Source: Branchipolynoe longqiensis (Eukaryota; Annelida; Polychaeta; Phyllodocida; Polynoidae). Taken from it: 64,000 bases of DNA. Of this stretch, positions 56,151 through 64,000 are shown one piece after another. The notes under the pieces are model-generated. The model was not told the DNA's origin. It saw only the letters and a list, made by a program, of their open reading frames with translations, and ran no database searches. Location: positions 52,115,661 through 52,179,660 of the forward strand of contig CM059189.1 in assembly GCA_030323885.1 (NCBI GenBank), in the 5' to 3' direction. The position numbers and the translations under genes are program-made. Within the stretch, counting starts at the first letter, position 1, and every line of letters starts with the position of its first letter.

Positions 56151-56286
56151 TTAGGCTTGGCACAAAGCATTATAGCATCGGACCATATATGGAAGACCTG
56201 TAGGGAGGGACCAGTGTAGTTGTTCCTCTGCACGGCGTGCACTGCACGGCGTGCACTACTCTGCGGCGGGGTCGTCATGGCGTTAA

Positions 56287-56618
56287 AGTTGCATAGTCCG
56301 ATGTTCTTTGAATTATTGCCTTCTTTTTGAGAGCCGTCCTGATATGACCTTAGATGTTGCTAGGACGTAAAACAACAACAAACAAACAAACAATCTTTTT
56401 GAGATAAATATATCAGGTTGACCATTATAACCTACTACTCATTATTCTAGAGTAACTTTGATGAAAAATGGCTAGTTTTGGAGCAATTTGAACTAAGAGA
56501 ACCCAAAATCATTTTGACAAGCTTGTCAAAAGTCTTGTAGCTATCCCCCATATCGACATCTCGCGATGGTCACGTGATGGGGGCTGACCTAGTAATCTGT
56601 AGGTAGTCTGGTTCCCTA
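56287..56618 (+). mobile_element. MITE-T2 copy 3, interrupted
   Basis: TTAA at 56283-56286, start agttgcatagtccgatg, interior as in the other T2 copies. Truncated on the right where SINE-3 starts. Confidence 0.75.
56333..56393 (+). mobile_element. mini-SINE: 61-bp SINE-1 tail insert with 11-bp TSD
   Basis: gccgtcctgatatgacctta to CAAACAAACAAACAA. tctttttgaga is exactly repeated at 56322-56332 and 56394-56404. It sits inside MITE-T2, where other copies show the uninterrupted site. Confidence 0.9.
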
Positions 56619-56619
56619 T

Positions 56620-56747
56620 CATTTTCTAATGGCGCTGTGTATAACTTACAGCGTCATCAAAGGGCAGTTGCTCTCATACCATGTCTATGTGGTGTGGGAG
56701 GTTAAAAATCCCTTGGGTCGGTAAAGTGTAGGCTCGGGCTTTCTATC
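56620..56747 (+). mobile_element. SINE-3 body fragment
   Basis: ggcgctgtgtataacttaca to gtaggctcgggctttctatc, equal to the 35830 copy in plus orientation. No head. Confidence 0.7.
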
Positions 56748-56749
56748 GA

Positions 56750-57098
56750 TTAATTGATTGATTGATTGGTGGTTTCTTTACGCCGTGTCGGCAGCATAGG
56801 CCATATTCACGGCGAGAATTGTTTGTTTTTTATTCAACCATCGCTTTTACAGGATGCAAAAGCACAGAATTAATTTTGTGTCAGTACACCGTGGATTTAA
56901 AAAGCTCATTTGTGGCTAAAGGAAATAGAATTGAGATAAAAGTTAAAGTTTGCCAATTGATCTAATTTGTTTATGGGACTATATGTGATGATATAGACCA
57001 GCTGCCCTTAAAAAGGTTTTCTTGCTCCACTTTTGTGAATAGGTCGCGCATGGTGCCTGCAGTGTAAAACTGTTGGTGCAGGGGCTTTCTATCGACAA
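56750..57098 (-). pseudogene. I/Nimb-like LINE 3' end, minus strand
   Basis: The complement encodes QQFYTAGTMRDLFTKVEQEN before the 3' UTR, which ends with an AATC-type tail at 56750. An internal part of the UTR is deleted compared with the 20187 copy. Confidence 0.75.
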
Positions 57099-57207
57099 AC
57101 TGTCTAATGGTGAAAACAAGTCTATTCAGACATATCCATGATAGGCAGTATAAACCTTCAAGAAAAAGGTTCATCCAGCTAGGAAGAGTCATCTCCCCCC
57201 CCCCTCT

Positions 57208-57317
57208 CCCCAGTGGGGCAGCACTATAAAGTTGCCATGAGTGTGCACTGTCACAGGTCGATACCCGTCCTGATATGACCTTAAATGTTGCCAGGACGTA
57301 AAACTCCAACAACCAAC
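57208..57317 (+). mobile_element. SINE-1 3' fragment
   Basis: cccagtggggcagcactata to aaactccaacaaccaact, 5' truncated within the body. Confidence 0.75.
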
Positions 57318-57712
57318 TTTATCTACTGAATAATACATAGATCATTTTGGAATGGTTTTCAATACTTGCGATGCAAAAGCCCCTTATTAATATGCAAGGA
57401 TGAAGGATCTACGATTTGTGTTATTTTAAAAATATCTGGGATGTAAAATTTACACAACTAATCTAATTCCATGTATTTTCTCCATCTACTAGCAAATACG
57501 AATACAAAATTCCAAAAACACTCAATGACATCTGATATAGTCAATGGGGTGAATTGACTCTTGGGCTTAGTATTGTCATTGGAGGAATTGCAGGAAAATC
57601 CTGGAAGTCAGATTTCATACAGTGTATCCTATCACTATTGTAATGGCCCACGGCCCTCCGACTCCCACTCTCACAGGTACACACGGAAGAACACCAAGAT
57701 TCAATGCAGTGT
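57318..57712. other. unassigned flank of the DIRS element
   Basis: No gene. The outer boundary of the DIRS repeat may lie slightly further left than annotated, since the other end is cut by an assembly gap. Confidence 0.35.
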
Positions 57713-57866
57713 ACGCTTCACCCTTGGTTTATTGAACCATCTGCTCTCCGCGGCGTCAGTAGTTGTCTGACCCGCCCCCTGACTCGCCAGATCCCACATC
57801 GACTCTATAGGTGTGTGTGTGGTGGTGGGGGGGGGGGGGTCAGCCACACGCAGTAGAGGTCAGCCC
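57713..57866 (+). repeat. DIRS left inverted terminal repeat
   Basis: Contains tctgctctccgcggcgtcag, cgccagatcccacatcgact and cacacgcagtagaggtcagc. Its reverse complement is at 61625-61766. A GT/G tract differs in length between the two. Confidence 0.9.
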
Positions 57867-58901
57867 ACTTAGGTGATATCATCCACTTTCCCCCCATGTC
57901 ACTTTCATCGCTGAACATGTATTCATTGCATGAATATTCTATGCATATTAATATATTCATATTGTAATAACATCAAATGCATTACACTTAAAACTGTTGT
58001 GAGCAACGAGTGGATACTCGGGTTAGTGCTCCTGAACAGATTAGTTAATCCTTAACAACTGGGTTGGAGCCCAAACAGCTTATTCTGTGACGTCATGCAG
58101 GAAATGGATAGGTGCGATTACATGGGTTATAAGGCGTGGGTGAATCTAATGATGTTTCACTTGTGTTTTTATAGAGGAACCTGATCTAAATGTGTGTATA
58201 TATATATATATATTTTACCTCAGTATATACCCTCAGGCTAGCCGCAGGCTAGGGAGAGGTAAGCACATCCGGGTACAACAATTAGCATAAGCAGCTCACG
58301 GCGGGAGGACGTTCGCTGAGCTGCTCCAGCAGGATTTAACTACTACAACACTTTAACTAACTGTAAGTATTGAGAAACTGCATTCAACTTCTTAAGGATG
58401 GTTTATAGCATCCCATTATGAAAGCTTAGAACTTTCTCAGGTCCAATTTGGACATAAAAGGTGTTATAAAAAACACGAGGATAAAAATATGAGAACCGAA
58501 ACCGATACCGCTTCACATAGCGAAACCTGTGTTCAGACAGGCAGAGATGTTAACCCGAGTTGCATCTCCTAAGGAAATTCCTCCGAACCCTAAAGAGGGT
58601 TATGTTGGGGATGATCCTGGGTTTCTTTTATAGACTCCCCAGACCGTTTTTTTGAGGCGAGCCTCCGAGTTTCGTAATATTTTCTTCAACTTGCTGGCGC
58701 AGAATGCCGCGGGTGGGAGAAGTGTACGAAACAGAGAGAGCGGGCGTGCCAATGGCCGCCCCTCCGTTTGGTTGGTTTCACTACCGATAAAACCTACGGC
58801 AAAACTTTAGCTTAACGCCTGTATACAGAACGGTTTTAAACACGTTACTATATACCATTCTAATAATACCTCAATCCAGCTCACTTTGTGAACATGTTGA
58901 G
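57867..58901 (+). other. DIRS leader region
   Basis: No long plus-strand frame. A TA tract lies near 58200. A 27-codon frame begins at the ATG near 58490 and is of unknown meaning. Confidence 0.5.
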
Positions 58902-60149
58902 ATGATACCGGTACTAAGTAAGGAACCCTTGTTCTTACAGAAACCGATGGCCACCAAGCGAAACAAGGTTCCGCCGGCAGCGGCAGAGGGCCGCGTGCCT
59001 TCAGGGTACGATTCCTCACCACCGCAGACGGCACCGCCGTCTCCACAGCCGGGGGCTGGTCCTTCGGACAAGGATAGTGGGGATGAGGAGCTTGAAGACA
59101 AAATCCTACGGATTATGGACAAATATAAGACACAAGCCACACGGCCTTCTTCTCCTCCTATCCCAGACGATGACTGGGAGGATTTCTCAGATGACGAAAC
59201 CGAATCGGCATTTGAGGTTCTGCAACCGAAACCCAAGAAGTGGAAAAGACTTGGCAGTAGCTCGGGTGATGAATTCACAAAGGTCAATAAGAAGCGAGTG
59301 AAGAAGACAAAGAAAAAGAAAAAGAAAAAGAAGGACTCATCATCGGATAAATCAGATGATTCGTCCACAACTGACTCCGACTCAGACACGGAGAGACCGG
59401 GCATTTATGCCAGGATAGGGGCAAAGATCAAGAAGAAATGCCCGTTAGCGAAAGCAAAGAGGTTGCGGACTACAACCATGATGAGGGAAACGCTTAAAGG
59501 ACATTTCCACACTTTCAAACCTGTGGAGGTGATCAACAAGCTGACGGAACAAATCTCGGGAATTAAAGGAGTTCCCCAGTCCATCAGTAAAGAAATGGAT
59601 GCAGGCATCCATCTCTCAGACGAAAGACGGCATTATGAGAACGCGTTGTGCACGATTCATAAAGCGGTGCTCGGAGCGCTAACATCGATAACTCCGGTAT
59701 CGAATCGGATGCAAGCCGAGAATAAGTTCTCGTCGCTTGCACGAGTGATGGACAAAGGGATTGCGCTGCTTACCGCAGCGTCCAACTTCATGACTTTCCG
59801 GCGATTTGAAAACGTCTTCAAGTCGGTCACAACAGATGCTGGCAAAGAAGTCGCCAGATCGAAGAAAGTAACTGACAATGATGGTAAAGAATACACCCTT
59901 TACCTACCGCCAAAGCCAGTGCTAGGCAAGCCACTGGACAAAACCAAAATGTTTGGCGGTCAGCTAGCGCACCTCTTCAAAGCTGTCGAGGTAGACACTA
60001 AAAGCGCTAAAAACACGGATGGCACCAACAAGTTTGACAACCCCAACAAATTCCGACGCCCCCGCTCAGATTTTCGCTTCCGCAGAGGAGGAAGGCCGGG
60101 ACGAGGAGGTCCCTCATTCGGCTTCAATCCCAGAGGACGAGGCAGATGA
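58902..60149 (+). CDS. DIRS Gag-like protein
   Basis: 415 residues, intact. An internal Met at residue 16 (58947, MATKRNKVPP) is an equally good start. Order of features: a Pro/Ser/Asp-rich N-terminus (about 20-110) with DDDWEDFSDDE; a strongly basic run of lysines around 140; an acidic Ser/Asp stretch (SDKSDDSSTTDSDSD); a conserved-looking central part from about residue 200 (TFKPVEVINKLTEQISG, FMTFRRFENVFKSV); and an RG-rich C-terminus (FRRGGRPGRGGPSFGFNPRG) suited to RNA binding. The role as a particle or RNA-packaging protein is inferred from position. The stop overlaps the next ATG as ATGA. Confidence 0.8.
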   Translation: MIPVLSKEPLFLQKPMATKRNKVPPAAAEGRVPSGYDSSPPQTAPPSPQPGAGPSDKDSGDEELEDKILRIMDKYKTQATRPSSPPIPDDDWEDFSDDETESAFEVLQPKPKKWKRLGSSSGDEFTKVNKKRVKKTKKKKKKKKDSSSDKSDDSSTTDSDSDTERPGIYARIGAKIKKKCPLAKAKRLRTTTMMRETLKGHFHTFKPVEVINKLTEQISGIKGVPQSISKEMDAGIHLSDERRHYENALCTIHKAVLGALTSITPVSNRMQAENKFSSLARVMDKGIALLTAASNFMTFRRFENVFKSVTTDAGKEVARSKKVTDNDGKEYTLYLPPKPVLGKPLDKTKMFGGQLAHLFKAVEVDTKSAKNTDGTNKFDNPNKFRRPRSDFRFRRGGRPGRGGPSFGFNPRGRGR

Positions 60150-61515
60150 GAACGCCAGAACACGGGGTGGAACGACAACCGCGGATACAAAAGGGAGTTT
60201 ACACCCAAACCCCAATTCCCGCGGCCAGGAGCCAAGTAGAGACACAGACTCCTACACTCAACACGGTGTCTGAAGAGACACAAACTTATGTAAGCAAATT
60301 TCAGGCAGGCAACATCCTTAACTGTTTGCACAAATGGGGTAACATTACATCTGATAGGGAAATTTTGGATATAGTAAAAGGAGTTCAAATACCTTTTACA
60401 GACATACCAAAACAGGAAAGAGTTCCGTTCCCATATAAATTCAACATAGCAGAAAAACGCCAAATAGATTATCAGGTTTCGCTGTTTGAAACAAAAGGTA
60501 TTATTGAACGAGTTCAAAACACAAAAGGACAGTTTATTTCTAATGTCTTTTCTAGGCCCAAACCAAATGGCAAAATTAAAACCTGTTTTTGCTGTTATGG
60601 GAAGATTAGGACATACAATGTTTCCATACATAGATGATTCCTTTATTATGGCAGAATCCTTTAACAAATGCCATTTGGCAGTGAATGATTTGTGTACTTT
60701 ATTAACAGAATTAGGGTTTTACATACACAACAAAAAATCAGTTTTTGTCCCGAATAAGGAATTAAAATGCCTAGGGTTTTTAATCAACACCAAAGCAATG
60801 ACCGTATCATTAACGGAACAGAAACTACAGAAGTTTCATGACACGGCCTCCCAGCTGCTTGACATATCTAGGCCAAAGATTAGACAGGTCGCTGTCCTTA
60901 TCGGTATAATGGTTTCATATGCGCCGGCTGTTCTTTATGGGGCGGCGCACTTCAAGTCTCTAGAAATAGACAAGAATAGAGCGTTAGCACGTACAAAAGG
61001 TAACTTTGAAAGGAAAATGTACATTTCCCAGGATGGTTATACAGATATATCTTGGTGGATCGAGAATATTAATAACTCTTCCAATCCCATTAGAATGGAT
61101 CAACCCAACACGGTAATTACTACCGATGCGTCATTACAAGGTTGGGGAGCTCATCGAAATGATGTAGCAACAGGAGGGAGATGGTTAGAAAACGAAAAGT
61201 CAGACCATATTAATGTTCTTGAATTAAGAGCGATTTACTTAGGCCTCTTGAGTCTAATTAAAATACCGAAAAATACTGTTCAACTGCTTACAGATAACAC
61301 TACGGCCATGGCATATGTCAGAAATATGGGAGGTACAAAGTCAAAAGAGTGTAATAACTTGGCATAAAGTATTTGGAACTGGGCGCAAAAACATCAAATA
61401 TGGTTAACCATATCACATATCCCAGGATCGCAAAACGTCCTGGCTGACAAAAAGAGTAGAGTCTTTCACGACCACTTAGAATGGAATTTAAACATAAAAA
61501 TTGTAGTAGTCTGAA
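60146..61515 (+). pseudogene. DIRS reverse transcriptase and RNase H, deleted and interrupted
   Basis: The frame opens with an ATG overlapping the Gag stop and reads to NVFSRPKPNGKIK (60580), the start of the RT fingers. At 60575-60581 it jumps to another frame, which continues LKPVFAVMG and reaches the catalytic-type YIDDSFIM box. The region in between, which in DIRS carries the first catalytic Asp and motif B, is missing (about 80-100 residues by family expectation). RNase H follows: VITTDASLQGWGA (Asp), NVLELRAIYLGL (Glu), LLTDNTTAMAYV (Asp). A TAA stop at about 61364 then interrupts it before SHIPGSQNVLADKKSR. Not functional. Confidence 0.85.
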
Positions 61516-61624
61516 CATGAGCTCTACTATCACGCGGTAGCAGCGGAGACTACGACGCCACCAGCGCAGTACCACTACACTGCGCTAGGTGGCGGCACGG
61601 GTCACCACCGGTCAGACCTCAACT

Positions 61625-61766
61625 GGGCTGACCTCTACTGCGTGTGGTTGACCCACCCCCCCACACACACCTATAGAGTCGATGTGGGATCTGGCGAGTC
61701 AGGGGGCGGGTCAGACAACTACTGACGCCGCGGAGAGCAGAGGGTTCAATAAACCAGGTGAAGCGT
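61625..61766 (-). repeat. DIRS right inverted terminal repeat, cut by gap
   Basis: Reverse complement of 57713-57866 with few differences, up to aaaccaggtgaagcgt, where the unknown bases start. Confidence 0.9.
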
Positions 61767-61863
61767 NNNNNNNNNNNNNNNNNNNNNNNNNNNNNNNNNN
61801 NNNNNNNNNNNNNNNNNNNNNNNNNNNNNNNNNNNNNNNNNNNNNNNNNNNNNNNNNNNNNNN
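61767..61863. other. assembly gap, 97 N
   Basis: Unknown bases exactly at the outer end of the DIRS repeat. Any frame drawn across it is meaningless. Confidence 0.99.
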
Positions 61864-62145
61864 AGAGCACATTGATTATTATCATCGGCTATGTTATCGT
61901 CAAAGACAAGTCAGAAAATGCTATAAAATAGGGATTTGTGGAGATACGGGAGTGATCTCAGACTTACCTCTACTAAATGAAGGCATTCGTACAAACTAAT
62001 GTATGTAGGCCTACATGTTGATAGTGTAGGCCTATTACATTGTAGTGCTCATTTTATTACTTGTATATTATTCACATTTATTCTTATGTGCCCACTATGG
62101 ACCACCTTATGTAACTGCCCTAATGCTGAGTCTAAAATATAGTAT
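61864..62145. other. unassigned stretch
   Basis: No gene or recognised repeat. Confidence 0.35.
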
Positions 62146-62237
62146 TCAATTGTCACTGTGCACTCATTGCAACTTTATTGTGCTGCCCCACTGGGAGACC
62201 AGGCCGCTGGCACCATGACCCGATTTCCCACTCGGAA
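62146..62237 (-). mobile_element. SINE-1 body fragment, minus strand
   Basis: gcactcattgcaactttatt, ctgccccactgggagaccag and atgacccgatttcccactcg. Confidence 0.7.
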
Positions 62238-62420
62238 ATCGAACCCACATCTCTTTGCATTCCGGCCAGTGTTCTAACCATTACACCACCTAATCTCCAT
62301 GATATCATCATACTACCCACGCCTACCTGTCTATGTGGCTCCTTGCCTGAGAGCTCAGTGCAGAACACTACACTCGTCCCCCTGGAATTCTAATTCTTTT
62401 AATGCTTACGAAAACCAAGG
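62238..62420 (-). mobile_element. SINE-2 copy 3, minus strand
   Basis: B-box complement atcgaacccacatctctttg, A-box complement ctaaccattacaccacctaa, then gtggctccttgcctgagagc and cgtccccctggaattctaat. Confidence 0.75.
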
Positions 62421-62439
62421 TCGTGGGGGGGGGGGTGAT

Positions 62440-62610
62440 GAAAATGGGAAATATTGCGCCCAGAGCGGGACCCGAACCCACATCCCTTTGCATTCCAGGT
62501 CAGTGTGCTAACCATTACACCATCTAGGCTCCCTGATATCATCACGATACCCACGCCTACCTGTTTATTCGGCTCCCTGCCTGAGAGGTCAGTGCAGACC
62601 ACTACAGATC
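62440..62610 (-). mobile_element. SINE-2 copy 4, minus strand
   Basis: gggacccgaacccacatccc, ctaaccattacaccatctag and ggctccctgcctgagaggtc. Tandem with copy 3, as in the 50.9-51.4 kb pair. Confidence 0.75.
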
Positions 62611-62695
62611 AGGAGTTCGAATCTCAGCCAAATCAAACCAATGATTTACTAAATGTATACTTGTCGCTACCTAGCCCTGCGCTCTGTACAGTATA
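62611..62695 (+). mobile_element. SINE-1 fragment
   Basis: gagttcgaatctcagccaaa to cttgtcgctacctagccctg: B-box and first body part only. Confidence 0.65.
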
Positions 62696-62698
62696 ACC

Positions 62699-63190
62699 CC
62701 GTTAAACCAATCTTGAAGGGACCCTAGAAATTTGTTTGGATTAACCGATCATTGATTTAACTGAGCTTTGGCTTCGACTTTGAATTGGCTTTGGCAAAAA
62801 CGTGGGCACATTTTGAATGTAATATACAATGTATGTGGCCACTTTGATTCATGTTTTTTATGAACATACAGTTTAACCCCGTTAAACTAAGCTCGGTTAA
62901 ACCAAACAATTGGTTAATCCAAACTTTTTTCGGCGGCCCACAAAATACTACCATTTATCATATAAAAAATTCTCTGATGACCTTATAACTACATGAAAGT
63001 TTGGTTTAACTGTACCGGAAGTGGCCTGGGGCCTGACAATTTTGTGTGGATTAACCGATAATTTGGATTAACCAACTTTGGTTTAAGTAACTTTTATATG
63101 ATAAATGGTAGTATTTTGCCGGGCCACCAAAAAAAGTTTGGATTAAGCGGTCGTTTGGTTTAACCGAGCTTGGTTTAAGGGGTTGTACTG
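62699..63190 (+). mobile_element. MITE-P2 (pogo-like), complete
   Basis: cagtataaccccgttaaacc on the left, gtttaaggggttgtactg on the right, TA on both sides (62697-62698 and 63191-63192). A second start-like block (cagtttaaccccgttaaact at 62870) suggests a composite origin. ggttaa and ttaacc words throughout. Confidence 0.8.
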
Positions 63191-63195
63191 TATTA

Positions 63196-64000
63196 CTAAT
63201 GTAGTGGTCGGCATTGACGTCTCAGGCGAGTTGCCAGGCCACTTGGTTTCTCTAGTCGTTTGTTGTAATGTTTTGCAAACGATCTAGCCGTCTTCCACCC
63301 GGCGTGTGCAAGGTTTCTCTTAACTGAGATTCCTAACTGTCTTGCCTTGGAGACCATGGCTCCACACGTTGACTGAGATGCGTAGCATCCTGTATTGATG
63401 CCTGCCTGTTTAAGCACCTTGATGGTCCATCTTGCGAGTGTGTCTCTCGAGATAGCTATATGTGGTTTAATAAAGCTGATCAGCAGCTGTCTGGAATTCC
63501 TTATTCCTCGTGACTTGGATATATATATGTGTTAATTTATCTTCCGGAAAACTATTTACATGAACTGTGGACAGTGGGTCCCCTGTGCGATTCGATTTTA
63601 GCAATGTCTCTAAATCGAATGTTGCCTCATCCTTATCTATCTCTAATCCATCCAGCGAGAGTGCCACAATTGTTTGGCCTCTGTGTCCCGTCACTAGCAG
63701 TAACAGCACTGCTAACTTAAAATCTAGTTCCTTCATTGATAAATATCTATTACTAGGCCATGACTTGAATAACTTAAATACTATCGACACATCCCAAAAC
63801 CTATTATATTTGGGTTTGGGTGGGTTTCTTTCATACGCCGATCTAATGAACCAGTGTACTAACTGATGCTTTCTAATCGTTTGTCCATCTATTCTTGGTA
63901 GAATAATAGAAAGTGCACATCTCTATAAATTTGGGCTATTGTAGGTTTGAATGGTTTGACTCCTCTAAGAAGACAATGAAGTCCGCATTTCTTTAAATAA
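63196..64000 (-). pseudogene. DIRS-type tyrosine recombinase, decayed, runs off the window
   Basis: This enzyme would integrate a circular DIRS cDNA. On the minus strand the N-terminal part (KKCGLHCLLRGVKPFKP) enters from beyond 64000. A frameshift near 63915 leads to SIILPRIDG and NRFWDVSIVFKLF, then LLLLVTGHRGQTIVALSLDG with the first catalytic Arg. A second frameshift lies within the AT run at 63518-63528, after which LISFIKPHIAIS and the rest follow. The box that should be HxxR reads SQSTCGA, so catalytic His and Arg are replaced by Gln and Cys. The final GWKTARSFAKHYNK keeps the nucleophile Tyr. Dead copy, distinct from the 57713 element because of its strand. Confidence 0.85.

Larger units (their letters stand above)
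57713..61766 (+). mobile_element. DIRS-like retrotransposon, internally deleted
   Basis: Inverted terminal repeats at both ends enclose a leader, a Gag-like frame and an RT/RNase H region on the plus strand. That order and the inverted ends fit DIRS, which integrates as a DNA circle with a tyrosine recombinase instead of an integrase (family knowledge). The recombinase and methyltransferase-like regions normally present downstream of RNase H are missing, because the right repeat follows within about 110 bp. Confidence 0.85.

Noticed and set aside
61619..61999. Frames crossing 61767-61863
   Set aside because: They run through unknown bases and cannot be read.
57713..64000. The recombinase at 63.2-64.0 kb as the missing part of the 57.7-61.8 kb DIRS element
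   Set aside because: It is on the opposite strand, outside the right terminal repeat and beyond an assembly gap. DIRS genes normally lie on one strand between the repeats.

Overview
The window looks like repeat-saturated intergenic DNA from an animal genome, most likely a marine invertebrate. The reasons are tRNA-headed SINEs, one SINE whose 3' half resembles a family I know mainly from molluscs and related animals, a DIRS-type tyrosine-recombinase retroelement, I-clade and CR1/L2-like LINE remnants, and many short inverted-repeat DNA transposons (MITEs). Taxonomy below animal is a guess. I found no convincing host gene, rRNA, functional tRNA or CRISPR array. Almost every long reading frame is either a transposon fragment or a by-product of microsatellite sequence.

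Layout. 0-9 kb: SINE copies, TTAA-flanked MITEs (one nested in another) and a longer MITE. 9.5-11.2 kb: minus-strand CR1/L2-like LINE pseudogene abutting a solo LTR. 11.2-12.9 kb: a terminal-inverted-repeat element filled by a 1.3-kb head-to-head TGTGTCTC/GAGACACA microsatellite. 13.5-14.8 kb: a MITE, then a direct duplication with an inverted module. 15-26 kb: SINEs, nested MITEs, a 0.5-kb duplication carrying many one-base deletions, and an I-clade LINE 3' end. 26-30.7 kb: a local SINE lineage, an 86-bp tandem array interrupted by a different SINE with clear target-site duplications, pogo-like MITEs and a 17-bp minisatellite. 31-34.4 kb: a second head-to-head minisatellite, a second LTR with a protease fragment, and an I-clade RNase H fragment. 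35-41 kb: LINE reverse transcriptase and ORF1 fragments, and MITEs within MITEs. 41-57 kb: more SINEs and MITEs, a CA microsatellite, a 55-bp array and poly-G tracts. 57.7-61.8 kb: a nearly complete but internally deleted DIRS element bounded by inverted terminal repeats, ending at a 97-N assembly gap. 62-64 kb: SINE-2 pairs, a pogo-like MITE, and a second DIRS copy represented by a decayed tyrosine recombinase running off the end.

How the parts relate. The SINEs carry their own RNA polymerase III-like promoters and would have been copied by LINE machinery. Short target-site duplications around several copies show retroposition. The MITEs have no coding capacity and would have needed transposases not present here. 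Several insertions can be dated relative to one another because undisrupted copies of the host repeat also occur in the window. The most unusual signals are: a 60-bp SINE-tail insert recurring with a nearly fixed 5' end; a group of MITE families sharing TTAA-type sites and similar inward-facing ends; two independent head-to-head minisatellites; and the A-B-A-B' module at 13.8-14.8 kb.
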